Below, in pieces: positions 10,585-22,406 of a stretch of DNA of 46,524 nt. A program made the position numbers and the translations under genes. The notes under the pieces were generated by a model. It was not told the DNA's origin. It saw only the letters and a program-made list of their open reading frames with translations, and ran no database searches. The DNA comes from Rhizophagus sp. LPA8_4_AMF (taxonomy: Eukaryota > Glomeromycota > Glomeromycetes > Glomerales > Glomeraceae): positions 1-46,524 of the forward strand of contig JADRCO010000165.1 of the NCBI GenBank assembly GCA_021464525.1, given 5' to 3'. The first letter of the stretch is position 1. Every line of letters starts with the position of its first letter.

Positions 10585-13437
10585 ATGTATCGTACAAGTT
10601 ACTTTTCTTTTCGAAAATTTAATTTATGTAATTTTTCTACAAATTATTATTTTAAAAGAAATTATTTATCAATACTTTCAATAAAATCTTATTTAAAAAA
10701 ACCTCCTTCAATTAATTCATTTAAATTAAATAATGTATTATTATATTCAACAGGTTATTATGATCCTTTATATCTGGAGGTTGGTGATTTGTAAGATGAT
10801 TTTTATTAATAAATTTTCTTATTTTTTTTTTTAGGTTTAACATCTCAAGATTTAATAATAAAAGAAACTTTATTCAATCCTAAAATTCATGAAAAATTGG
10901 AAAATTTAGTAATTCGTCATTCTAAATTATCTGAAACATTATCTAATCAAGTAAGTAATTAATTATATTTCTTTTTTAAGAAAACATATTTAATAATTTT
11001 ATAAATTAATAAAATTAATAATAATTTTTTTTTTTTTAAGATATCATCAGATAATCCTGAAGAAATAGCAAAACTTTCTAAAGAATTATCAAGTTTAATT
11101 GATATAACTAATTCTTATAATGAATTAAAGAAAGTGCAAGGTGTAGTATATGGTTTATAATTCTTTATCGGTTAGAATTTTATGGATTAACAGATTAATT
11201 AAAGAATGTGGTAATTATCAAATTAATTGAAAGATTGTAGTTGATAACAGATTAATTGAAAGATTTTAGTTAATAACAGATTAATTGAAAGAATTTAGTT
11301 AACAACAAATTAATTGAAAGAATGCAGTTGATAACAAAGACCGTAGTTAATAAAGAATATAGTTAGTAAACAGATAAATGGAAGAATGTAGTTAATAACA
11401 GATTAATTGAAAGAATGTAGTTAATAACAGACTAATTGAAAAAACTAATTGAAAGAATGTAGTTAATAACGATTAATTAAAAGATTGTAGTTAATAACGA
11501 TTAATCTAGAGATTGTAGTTAATATCGATTAATTGAAGGATTGTAGTTAATAACAGATTAATTGAAAGATGGTAGTTAACAACAGATTAATTGAAAAAAT
11601 TAATTGAAAGAATGTAGTTAATAACGATTAATTGAAAGATTATAGTTAATAACAGACTAATTGAAAGAACTAATTGAAAGAATGTAGTCGACCAAAGAAT
11701 CATTTTAAATTACCAAACCATTTATTACTTACACTAATTTTTATAAATTGATTTTATATAGGAACTTGAAGAAATTAAAAAAATATTACAAGAAACTACA
11801 ACATCATCAGATGAAGCAGAATTTAAAAATCTTATACAAGAAGAATATCATGAATATTTGGAAAAAGTTAAATTACTTGAAGAGCAAGTAATCCAAGGTT
11901 TATTACCAAAAGATTTAGCTGATGAAGGAAACGCCATAATTGAACTTCGAGCTGGTAAATATACTAAAATTATAATTCTTTTTTATTTTCATTGTAAGGA
12001 ACACTTCATAAAAAAAAAATTTTTTTTTTTTTTTAATAGGAACTGGAGGAGATGAAGCAGCATTGTTTGTTAATGATATATTAAGAATGTATGAACGTTA
12101 TGCAGAATTATGTAAATGGAAATTTGAAGTCTTGTCTAAATCAGAAGATTCTATTGGAGCTATTAAGGTATTTTTATACCATTTCTTATTAAGCCGAGTC
12201 ATCCAAATTTTGAGGCACAAAATAATTAATAAATAAAGATTTTATCAAAAATCTAGTTAGGCGCAAATCACGTCAATTGTAATTATATTCCCAGAACAAT
12301 ATGTTAAAATAACAAAAATTAATCAGATTTTTTTAAAAAAAATTAGGTAGTTTTAGCTACAATGTCAGGTAAAGGTGTATTTGGAAATATGAAATTTGAA
12401 TCAGGAGTTCATAGAGTACAAAGGGTTCCTATAACAGAGAAAGCTGGTCGGATACATACGAGTACAATTACGGTTGCTATATTACCAGTTCCATCTGAGG
12501 TATTTATGATTGTGATATCGTGATATTGTCATTTTAATATTTAATTAGATATATATATAATATTTTTTTTTATAGACAGATGTGAGACTTAAAGAATCTG
12601 ATTTACGTATAGACTATTATAGGTCAAGTGGTAAAGGAGGTCAGCATGTTAATACGACATCAAGTGCCGTTAGGATAACTCATATCCCAAGTGGTATTGT
12701 AGTATCTATACAAGATGAAAGGTCTCAACCGAAAGTAAGTACTTTTACGATCTCGATATAACGATATGTTGGGACCCAGGTGAAAATCATTGAAAAATGT
12801 CATATCAAATTATATCGATATATATATGTTCTCTCATATATGGGAAAGTAAAATTTCATCAATTATATCAAGTTTTTAATATATATCGGTATATCGAGTG
12901 GTATAAATTAGTTTAACAGTTTGTAAAATATAGAATTTGGAGGAGGAGAATTAGAACTATCACTTTAACTTTTTTTTCTTTATTTTCGTTTTACATAGAA
13001 TAAAGCAAAAGCATTACAAATATTACAAGCGAGATTATATGATATGGAAAGAAATAAATTACATCAAGAAAGAAGTGAAAATAGAAAACAACAGGTATGA
13101 TATAAAAAAGATTATATTATTCATTTAAATAAATTATTACAACTTTTATTATTAATATAGGTTGGAACTGGTGAGAGATCCGAAAAAATAAGAACTTATA
13201 ATTTTGCACAAGTAAGTTTAATATTTTAATATAAAATTTTAATTTTCTAAAATTACAACACAGAATATTTAAATAAGTTTTTTTTTTTGGTAAATTTAGA
13301 ATAGAGTAACCGATCATAGAATTAATTTGACATTATATGAATTGGATAATGTATTAAATGGTGAATCATTACAAGTTATTGTAAATGGGCTCAAAGTACA
13401 CAATCAAATTGATATATTACAAAGTAGTTATATTTAA
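10585..13437 (+). CDS. MRF1: Mitochondrial class-I peptide chain release factor (RF1 type)
   Basis: Reads UAA/UAG on mitochondrial ribosomes and triggers peptide release. Ten exons: 10585-10783, 10835-10950, 11041-11133 (or 11145), 11762-11954, 12040-12167, 12347-12499, 12576-12734, 12999-13094, 13161-13211 and 13300-13437, giving about 441 (or 445) aa, as in other mitochondrial RF1s. The first 60 residues are rich in Arg, Lys, Ser, Tyr and Phe with no acid, a mitochondrial targeting peptide. [12 protein letters not shown] (about 199-210) is the family signature. PIT (271-273) is the P-x-T codon-reading motif. The catalytic GGQ is at about 315-317 in [10 protein letters not shown], and Gln of GGQ is the usual methylation site. 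Weak points: exon 1 needs a GTGATT donor, and the exon 3 donor is either GTGCAA (11134) or GTATAT (11146). The gene is convergent with RCE1, 397 bp apart. Confidence 0.95.
11185..11692 (+). repeat. Intronic minisatellite, about 29-bp unit, roughly 16 copies
   Basis: Degenerate units built on AGATTAATTGAAAGAATGTA followed by GTTAATAAC. It lies wholly inside the third intron of the release-factor gene and makes that intron about 620 bp, against 40-260 bp for the others. Some units are merged (AACTAATTGAAAGAA) and some shortened. Confidence 0.92.
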
Positions 13438-13834
13438 TATGAATATAGATTATTTGTATGTGTAAAAATAAATACACGAAAAAAATTTAAAAAATTTCAC
13501 TTTCTCGTGTTAAATATTTTATTAAATTGTTTCTCGAATAATTTAAATAATTTTAAGTGTTGATCACGCACTACAAGTGCTATAAAAAATTTTTTTTCAA
13601 ATCATCTTATGTAAACTTGATTACAAATATATATTCTAATATTATCTAATTCATGAATTATAATATATGATCAATTTTATAATAGTCTTATAGTCTTTAA
13701 TATTAAAGATTCATGATAAATATTATGAATCTTAAAATTCTACAAGTTTAGCAGCCGTTTATACAGACAATTCTTATTCATATGACTAAAGAAATAACTT
13801 TGTAATAATAAATAGTCCTCTTTGCAGCCTAAGA
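13438..13834. other. 3' intergenic space between convergent genes
   Basis: About 400 bp between the stop codons of MRF1 (+) and RCE1 (-). A/T-rich with several AATAAA-like words on both strands; no ORF and no other feature seen. Confidence 0.7.
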
Positions 13835-15285
13835 TTAATTATACCAATATATTGATTTTCCAACGTCTCCATATAAACTTGGATTAGTTGCAGGAAATAA
13901 AGAAAATATAAAGGTAATCACCCCACCGACCAGTGCTGCTATCACAACTAGAAAAGGAAAAAAAAAATTTATTTTCAGATAATTTTAAAAAAAACCAATA
14001 AGCAATAATCTAACCTTTTTTAAGTCCTTCTGAATATGCTGAAAGATTAACAGATGGAAATCCCATCATATTACAAAACATATGAGCAAAAAATGGAGGA
14101 ATAATATGACCTAATTATAATAATTATAATAATTATAATAATTATAAAAAATATTATTATAAAATTACAATTATAAAATCAAATCGAGAATCGGATATTA
14201 TACCTGTTCTCACAAATAAAAATGTGGCATACCATCCAAATAGTGTAGTATACGTCAATTGGAATCCTTTACGATAAGATCGAATCTTTATCAGTAACAA
14301 ATTTAAATTAATTTACATAAATAATAAGTGATTTATATTACCTGAAATCACTATTGCGACTTTTGCTGCTTCAGCAGTTCTTCCACGATTGACGTAGGTC
14401 TCCCAAGCATGATGTACGTGAGCTGCTCACATAAAAATGTGAACAGGAACGTAAAAAGTACATATTAATATTAAAAAGAATAATGTTGAGTAAAAATTAT
14501 TGTAAGGTACCTATTCCAAATACTAAAGGCGTTAAAAATATAATTTGAGCATGAGAAAAATTTGCTAAAGCAAGAAGCGGAACCATGCAACATCTAAATA
14601 CATATTCTTCAGTAATTGGTGCCTGGTGAAAGATAAAAATCTTATTGTTTATAATAAAAAGTATTAAAAGAAAAGAACCTTTTTTGAACTTACAAAAATT
14701 AAATTTCTGAATCCAATCAAAGATCCAATATAATCAAAAACATCATCTTGCCAACTAAATGAAGCTTGAAAAGGTAATTCTTTATCCAAAAATCTAATAA
14801 ATAAAGGACCAGCAAATAATGACATTGTTAAACCCAAAGGAATAAGAAGTGTATTTAATAAATAGTATGAACTAGTTGGCAATGAGAATCCAACAAGTGC
14901 CCATGTTGCGTTAATTTCTGTCAAAATTGTCTAAAGAAATAGTAAAAAAAAGAAAAGATTAAAAAAGAAATACAATATAAATATATATATATATAAAAGA
15001 AGATTTTACAGCTGAGTCTTCAAATCCTTCGCAAAGACGTATTAAAAACCAAACTCCAATGAATGAAATCGAGCAAGAGATAATAACACTAATTCCACGA
15101 TTTATGATAACTTGCGGATGGTCTTTTGTTAATTGAGGATTATTACCACCAATTCTTGTTGTCTTCGAAAAATATAAGCCTCCAACGAAACATAATGTAA
15201 AAAACACACAATTAAAGATAGCGTAAGAAGGTGGTATAATAGGATCAGAATCCGATTTTATTATATAATCGAGATTTACTCCCAT
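13835..15285 (-). CDS. RCE1: CAAX prenyl protease 2 (Rce1-type intramembrane protease)
   Basis: Removes the last three residues of prenylated CAAX proteins (Ras, Rho, a-factor-type pheromones) at the ER membrane, between farnesylation and Ste14 methylation. Seven exons (high to low): 15285-15010, 14930-14694, 14622-14511, 14422-14342, 14266-14204, 14110-14015 and 13947-13835, all with GT/AG borders, giving 325 aa (yeast Rce1 315). The full ABI/CPBP catalytic set is present: EEYVFR (Glu176-Arg181), AHVHHAWE (His210, His213) and HMFCN (His266, Asn270). Six to eight hydrophobic segments are visible. The start is the only ATG upstream of the first membrane segment. Intact by every sign in the sequence. 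Confidence 0.95.
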
Positions 15286-17320
15286 ATTAAAAAATTAATA
15301 AAATAACAAATTAATGAAGTACGCGAAATATTTTTAATAATGTTTTCTTTTATTTTTACACCAGTGTTCTTAAAAACTTTGTAATTGTGAAAAAAAGAAA
15401 AAAAAAAAAAGAATAATTGATGAAACAATTATTATTTTTATAGTTTTATAGATAACAAATTTGGATATAGGCACGTGGATCATTGCGATAAGATTGTCGT
15501 AGCTACAATTATCAGTGTAATTCCTTAAAGACAGAATTATAAAATTTCTTAATATTCTCTATTCAACGTATATAAAATTTTTTCGCATCATCAAAGTCAT
15601 CATACTACGATAGTATTATCTTACAGATATACATCCCGTTTTTTAAGACGCTGATTTGGTTGATTCGCGTTTAATTTTCCCTCGAATTATACTGATTGGT
15701 GAACATGTAACAATAATTGGTTATTGGATGGGGTCTTCGACCGATATCTCTATTCCCCCATCCAATAACGATTTATTAACATAGTTAACATGAACCAAAG
15801 AACAAAGGAGATTTAAAGATTTTACGTGAATTCAACATATATAAATATAACAAGATTTGTATCTTGATTTTTGTGATAAATTATATTTCTTGCAAGAAAT
15901 TAGTTATCGATTTATCAATTTTTGTTAAATTGGGGTTTTCCGTATATAGATTACAAACCTTGAAGCGTAACAAGCATTTTATTTGTAATTTAGTGAATAA
16001 ATTTTTTTTCGACATTTTATCCACCATTTTTTTTTTAATACCAATATAAATAGATTTTTATTTGTAAAACGTAAATTGAATCATCTTTCAACGTTTTTTT
16101 TTTTCGAATTTGTTATACATTCAAAGTATTTTATATTATGAAATCTTACTTATTTATAATAACAAATAATAATATGGTATTAAGTAATATTACATTATTA
16201 CATTATTAGATTAAAGAGTTTAGGACTTGTTATTCCGATTTCTGATTTTTACTCGGTTTGCTCACTTTGCTGTATGGTAATTCATGGCCCTCATTACATA
16301 ATTTCACCAGACAAGTCATCTCTTAAATACTTTAAATACTCGAATCAATCAATTAGGAAATCGGATGTCATGTACCTTAACGGCTTGAAAACCTGGAATT
16401 ATATTTAGTAAATGATGTAATTATGTTATGTAGCTTCTAAATTTGAACAATAAAACTATGAAATAATAAACTTATCTTTTCAAATCCTTTAATTCGCAAT
16501 ATAAGAATAAATTTATCGAAGAGATCCTTATTAATGACCTTTTTTAAATAAAAACTATATATACTTTTGCCATTTTTAAGCAACAGTCTATTAACTATTA
16601 CAAAATTAGAAATGATACATTAGTATTAACATCAAAGCGATCATAATCGCATGCATAATTTATAATTCCTCTGGACTGATAGTTTGTCCTTTTTTTCACT
16701 TACAATAAATTTTTAAAAAATGAATTGCAACTGATTAACTTTGTGTGGATAAGCGATAAGGAATTTATGATGAAATTACACAGATTTAGTGAAAATCCTC
16801 GGAAATATCCGTGCATATTCCTGTTATATATAATATAATATGGTGCCATAGTTCCAAGTACAGTAAGTTCAGTGTTGATAATTAAATATCATATGTATTA
16901 TTATACTCATCAACGCAACGTACCGGGAATGCATTCTACATAAAAAAAAAAAAAACTATATTTAAATAATTAATAATCGCTAATAAAAACAAACTCGTTG
17001 ATTATATGATTAAAAAGGAAATCAATTTGCAACTGCCTACGGACTTGATAAGTTCTGCGGATTACAAATTCCCATTATACCCGCAGATGATCATCAATCA
17101 TTTTTATGACGCAAAATGGCATAAGACATTGATTCTTCTAGTTGAAATATATGGAATAAATAATCATGTAATAAAATAAATTAATAATCATTCATGTTTC
17201 CATTTTTAATTAACAAAACCTTATTGTCTCTTATCAAATTCAACATATTTAAAATTGGAATTGACCTAATTAATCGAAAAAATATGCTCGTGATAATCAC
17301 ATTGCTTACAACATGTTTAG
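15286..17320. other. Upstream region of RCE1 and intergenic
   Basis: Contains a perfect inverted repeat at 15720-15769. A 57-codon open stretch (17006-17179, +, starting MIKKEINLQLPTDLISS) has coding-like composition but no known domain; it may be a remnant of the decayed gene that follows. ORF 15864-16049 is low complexity and rejected. Confidence 0.55.
15720..15769. repeat. Perfect 14-bp inverted repeat with divergent CCAAT motifs
   Basis: GTTATTGGATGGGG (15720-15733) and CCCCATCCAATAAC (15756-15769) are exact reverse complements around a 22-bp loop. Each arm carries CCAAT or ATTGG. It lies about 435 bp upstream of the RCE1 start, so a paired CCAAT-binding-complex site or a tiny transposon remnant are both possible. 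Confidence 0.8.
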
Positions 17321-18318
17321 CGTAATCTTGGTGATGGGGAAGATAACGGAAGAATGTTTGGAATTGTACCAAGTGGAAAACCTTCTAGTTTAAATCCTAA
17401 AGGACAAAATTATTTTCTACCAAATGAAATACCTTCACCTCAATCAAATCATAATGGAAAAACTCCATTATCTATTTCACAGCCATAAAGTTAGGGTTCC
17501 TCTGCAGATCCGTACAAAGGGACCATCATCAGCATCTGATGTTCATACACTTTCTTGGCGTGTAATGAAAAAAACGTGCATTTTTGGTTAGGTATTGTAC
17601 ATGTTACCAAAGAAAGATTTTACTGTAATTTATTTATTCATATATATATATATATTTTTTAGTGGATCTCCTAATAATACTCTAATTATGCCGTTAAGTA
17701 AACAAGGTATTTCATGGAATCAATCACAATGTTTAATAAGTGGAAGAATTGTGGAAATGTTTCAAGTATTTTTATTCAACAATTTGAAAGTTGTTCTTGA
17801 TGCAAAAAAAAAAGTAATTTGCCTAAAAGAGATTATTCGCCAAATGGCAAGGTAATTCATATTTTTGAGTTTAATTATTATTTATATTCTTAAATATTAA
17901 ATCATATTATTGTAGCTCACATATGACAGGGGACTGTATCCTATCGCAACAAATGTCACAAATACAACAAATAATTATAATTGGTAATTTATTCAATTAT
18001 TGTTAATTTTAAACATGTAATAGGATTGTACCTTTCCTCTATTGATAGTCGAATCACAAACGCGTCAAATTTTTATATACGCTTAGGATTTCGCATACTG
18101 GAATTTTTGGTGCCACTTCTTCATTAGGTGAAACGTTCGGATCAATCGCAATAGATCTAAGAGATCCACCGAATAATGATACAACACTTTTAATGGATAA
18201 TACCACTTTTAGTAAACAACCTTCATTATCAAAATTTTCTTCGGCGATTATCATTAAAATTACCATCGTACAATGTCTAACATTGGTTATTTTAAGTATA
18301 GTGTTTCTCTTTACCTAG
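17321..18318 (+). pseudogene. Decayed gene for a secreted or membrane surface protein
   Basis: Coding-like pieces on the plus strand follow each other but do not join in frame. They are: 17321-17488 (GRMFGIVPSGKPSSLNPKG, ending in a stop); about 17490-17583 (VRVPLQIRTKGPSSASDVHT) in another frame; about 17664-17850 (SGSPNNTLIMPLSKQGISWN, then an internal frame change); 17917-17985 (YPIATNVTNTTNNYNW, Asn/Thr-rich); and about 18045-18318, ending in a hydrophobic tail (IVQCLTLVILSIVFLF) and a stop. The pieces are separated partly by plausible introns and partly by frame breaks. N-glycosylation sequons and a C-terminal hydrophobic tail suggest a GPI-anchored or type I membrane protein. I do not recognise the family. 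A multi-exon live gene with non-standard splicing is less likely. Confidence 0.5.
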
Positions 18319-19301
18319 GGAAAATTCTTTTTTGCGTAATTACGAAAAAGATTTAAATAAAATATAATATCAATAAAAAAGTCAAATATGATTGTTTTGG
18401 CTGAATGAAGCTACGGAGTACAAGGAGTCAATGACGTGGCTGAAAATTATGTTCTACTCTAGAAATCTAATTGTGTGGCTTTGCGTGGCGAATGTTCTAT
18501 AGTTATTGTGACACAACAAGCTATGCAAGACACACGGATATGTACGTGCGTAACATAATGCTTCATTTTTTTATCAGGGAAAAAAGAAAATTTACAAGGC
18601 TTTTTTACTACTACGCAAGTTTTATTATAAAAAAAAAAAAGCTTGAATAAAGTGAACATTAAAACGTTGCATTGTAAAAAAATTAAAAGTGAAAAAAAAA
18701 AAAAAAAAAAAAAAAAAAATAAAATTAATCTTGTAAAAATCAGGGTTCGTTAATTTGAAGTTTCCATATCACACGTGACGGTTTCGCTGTTAAAAGTCCC
18801 ATTAAAAAAAAAAAGAGATTATGTCATTTCCGCAGAAAGAAAATAAATATTACGTCAAAGATGATCGAAATAATGGGTACATAGTAAGAATAAAAAATGA
18901 GTGAAAAATTTGGTATAGTCTGATGTAATATAAATTTATATGTGTAGAAAGATGGAATATTATTCTTTCTTTAGAGAAAAAATCTACCAGTTACACACTC
19001 ACTAAATAAGCGATTTATTTCCTAGTTATTGAATTTTATTGGAAGGTATAAGAACTCCATTTAGTAAGATTTACCGAAGATTTTGTTGCGTTACATAAAA
19101 TAGTACATCCTAGTATAGCACGTGACTGTGGCTGAAAAAAAAAATATATAAATGCTTGATTCCTCATACAACTCATTCCCAACGTTAAAAAGTATCTTAC
19201 GTTATATAATTACTTTTCTTTCTTAATAACGAAAAAGCAATCTTTGATCCTTTCTTTTCTCGAAAAAAAGTTTATTTCCTTTATTTTTAAAAGAAAAAAG
19301 A
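18319..19301. other. Intergenic, promoter region of the Zn2Cys6 gene
   Basis: No supported ORF. It contains a long A tract (about 18692-18719), CACGTGAC at about 18774 and GCACGTGACTG at about 19118 (E-box type), and the TATA box listed next. Confidence 0.6.
19145..19152 (+). promoter_or_regulatory. TATA box of the Zn2Cys6 gene
   Basis: TATATAAA, about 150 bp before the ATG at 19302, with a CACGTG box about 25 bp further upstream and a pyrimidine-rich leader (CTTTTCTTTCTT) between. Confidence 0.6.
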
Positions 19302-20489
19302 ATGAATTCCAAAACCACTTTCTCAACATCACATGATCAAATAACGCCATCTTTAAAGTCCCAGAAAAAGTCGAGGGGCAAAATTAATGTTGTGGCGTGT
19401 GATAGATGTAAGCATGATAAAAAAAAATGCGACGGAAATTATCTCACTAGAAAAACATGCAAATATTGTCATAATCATAATGAAATATGCGTTTATTCCG
19501 AACCAAATCTTTTGAGAATTACTCGTATTTTAAATGCAGCAAGAAAAAATGCAGTAGCTGGGGAAGAACGAGAAGATGATCCAGAACAATCTAGACTAGA
19601 ACTTGAAGAACAAATAACCAAATATGAAAATACTATAATTTCATTAATGAACCAAATAAACCATAAAAATGAAACTAAAACAATTGACATTATTGGAAAC
19701 CTTTACCTTTCTTTATTCTCCAATCCTCATATTTCAAATGAACAAACAATTATTTTAAAGAAATTGTGTGAAATAACAAATAATACGAATATAAATATTG
19801 ATAATGAAAATCTTAATAAAATTCTAAATAAATTATTAATTCTTACATCAAATGATAGTACAGAATTAGAAAAAGGACAATCTTGGGAAGAACTTGAAAA
19901 TTTTGTTATTAATAATAACTTAATTGATAATATAATTCCCTTGACAGCTACGAATTTTTTTGGATTTACTTATCCTTCCGGATCTACTACACCCATTCCA
20001 TCACCCCAATTTTTAAATAATGATCAATTTCAAAGCAACGATTATAAATCTGATGTCACAAACAATCACATGACAACTTCTAAAAAACGTAAAATTGAGC
20101 ACATAGCCATTAGACCTTCGAAGAAAGAAACCAACGTGATGGTATGGCATCGAAATGATCCTTGCGAAGACGTTCCTATAATTGCTGTTCATGCACCTCA
20201 AAATATTCATTCTATTGATAACGAAATTAATCAAAGCCCAGATATTTCATTTGATAATATTGATAATATTTCATCCAATGAAAATTTACAATTTTCAACA
20301 TTGTTATCTTCTCAAGAATCATATGGACTTGACGAAGTAAGTCTTGATGAAATGGAACAATTTTCAAACGTAACCTCACCTACATTTTCAAGTTCCGATG
20401 ATAATATGGAATTTCCTACCTATCTATCAAATCCTTCAGTAGATTTGTTTTTCTTTCCAAATTCAATAACTTTTAACGAAAATTTTTAA
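19302..20489 (+). CDS. Zn2Cys6 (GAL4-type) fungal transcription factor
   Basis: Single exon, 395 aa. The binuclear zinc cluster is complete: Cys33, Cys36, Cys43, Cys53, Cys56 and Cys63 (C-X2-C-X6-C-X9-C-X2-C-X6-C) with basic residues between Cys36 and Cys43. This binds CGG half-sites in DNA. A short linker leads to a probable coiled coil at about 97-128 (LELEEQITKYENTIISLMNQ), giving dimers. The remaining 260 residues are rich in Asn, Ser, Asp and Glu, ending in an acidic and aromatic C-terminus of activation-domain type. The large fungal-specific middle homology domain of many such factors is not evident. The target genes cannot be read from the sequence; neighbours show no obvious pathway. 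The start is the first ATG after the TATA box. Confidence 0.92.
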   Translation: MNSKTTFSTSHDQITPSLKSQKKSRGKINVVACDRCKHDKKKCDGNYLTRKTCKYCHNHNEICVYSEPNLLRITRILNAARKNAVAGEEREDDPEQSRLELEEQITKYENTIISLMNQINHKNETKTIDIIGNLYLSLFSNPHISNEQTIILKKLCEITNNTNINIDNENLNKILNKLLILTSNDSTELEKGQSWEELENFVINNNLIDNIIPLTATNFFGFTYPSGSTTPIPSPQFLNNDQFQSNDYKSDVTNNHMTTSKKRKIEHIAIRPSKKETNVMVWHRNDPCEDVPIIAVHAPQNIHSIDNEINQSPDISFDNIDNISSNENLQFSTLLSSQESYGLDEVSLDEMEQFSNVTSPTFSSSDDNMEFPTYLSNPSVDLFFFPNSITFNENF

Positions 20490-20495
20490 TACAAC

Positions 20496-20665
20496 GACGA
20501 TTTTTTTTTAATGTGGCGGCTTTAACGAAAACTTTTTTTAACTGTGGCGGTTTATCGAAAAAATTTTGAACATGTGGCGGTTTTAACGAAAACACGACGA
20601 TCTCATCGAAAATTTTAAATATGTGGCGGGTTTTAAAAACACGGCGATTTTATCGAAAATATAAT
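20496..20665 (+). repeat. Short tandem repeat with GTGGCGG core downstream of the Zn2Cys6 gene
   Basis: ATGTGGCGGTTTTAACGAAA and shorter or altered forms recur four to five times, interleaved with ACGACGAT-TTATCGAAAA forms. The array begins 7 bp after the stop codon, so it lies in the 3' UTR or terminator. Its GC-rich core stands out in this A/T-rich DNA. Confidence 0.85.
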
Positions 20666-22406
20666 ACATACATATTCATATGAAAATACGGTATAAGAAA
20701 AGCTTCATTATTTTTATAATTTCGAAAATACTATATGTAATATAAGTATATAAATAGAGATTTTTTTTTTTTTTTTTTGCAAAACTGCCATTTCTATTTT
20801 TATCATTAATTTATTACATGTATAGATATAGATATAGAATATAGAGATAGAGAAATTTAATATAATAATAATTTTCATTATATTTGCGTATTTAATTAAG
20901 TCATTTATTTATGTAATCTATGGATTTATCATTTTAAGAAGTTATGCAATATGATTTGTGAAACGTTTATCAGTATGATTAAATAAAAAACAAATTAAGA
21001 ATATTTAAATTTGTCATGATTATTTATACCAATTAGTTAATTAATAATTAACAAGTTTCTCCGTTTGAGGGTCTTATATGATATTGCCAAGAACCTCATC
21101 ATGGTAATGATGCAAATTGATTCTATGACATGTGATCAGATTTATCATCATCATGCAAGTGATGAAAATTGAACAAGAAAAAAATTTGAACTATTGGACT
21201 TGGACTAATCGGTGATAGTTCACTCAAAAGTCCAATTCTCTTATAGTCTTATCCGACAATTTTGGTTGAAATGTTCTATCTTCGAATTTTTAATAATAGA
21301 ATCGTCAGTAGTTTAGTAAATATGCTTAAATAATACGGTAACTTATCTAATTATTATTTAATATATTAATATAAATTTGTCGTAGGTCTGATAATAATCA
21401 ATAATGAATCATGATAAAAATCTGAGTTTCAATTTGGATTACGTCATTTACATTATTTTATCAAAAAAGCGTTTAGAACTTCTTTGGAGATTTTCCGTTA
21501 GATAAATTTTGTCTTTAAATTCCACAACCATATCCGATTATAGTTAAGGTCATTCTAACTCTATTGTTTGTGTTTACTTTTGAATCCAAAATTTCCAAAA
21601 TTTTTCATCCCTTCCAGCTTTTACAAACAATAAAATTGGAACGACCCCTAATATAGAAAGGAGAGAAACATAAATTCAATTAATAAATTTATTAAATTTA
21701 TTATATATAAATCGATACATATTTGTTACTTCTTAACATGGTTAATAATAAGAAATTAAATTATTGAATTAATAAAAATTTCAATTTTCCTTGTAATATT
21801 TAGCTAAACATAAGAAAAATGAAGCCTATTGAAGAAAATAAAAAGAGAATCCATATGTGTAAATAAATAAACCGTAATTAATAATAACGAGATCCGGAAA
21901 TCAGAATCTTAACTAAAAAAAAAATTATCTCATAATATAAAACCCAAAAAAATATAATATTTTTTTTTTTTTTTTTTTTCTTCTTGGTTTTTCACAATTA
22001 TTGGAATATAAAAAAAAGGTTAATTATAAATTTAAAAAATATAAAAAATAAAATATATATAAAAATATATTGAATTTTTAGTAAAAAAAGGTAGATTGAT
22101 ATCGTGTTGAGAAATATAACATTACATTGATTGATTATATAAACAAAAAAAGTAAAACATATATTTTTATCTTATAATATATATACCTTGAACGATATAT
22201 TAGCCGAAATTATTATTATTTTTTTTTTTATTTCTATTTTTCAGCGAGAGTTATATGAAAATATTATTTCGAAATTGATGTAATTGTTAAAATATTTATA
22301 TTACACAGAGGATTTTATGACATTTACGGGTGAATGTTAAGTATGATTCTAGAAAATTTTATAGAATTTCAATAATTAATTTTTATCATTTAAAAAAAAA
22401 AGAATT
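20666..22406. other. Intergenic
   Basis: No supported gene. A GATATA/GATAGA simple repeat lies near 20822-20855 and homopolymer runs near 20761 and 21960. ORFs on the plus strand at 22330-22542 overlap the minus-strand gene and are shadows. Confidence 0.6.

Noticed and set aside
11185..11692. Regularly spaced repeats resembling a CRISPR array
   Set aside because: Units are directly adjacent, degenerate and without unique spacers, lie in an intron of a eukaryotic gene, and no cas-like gene is present.
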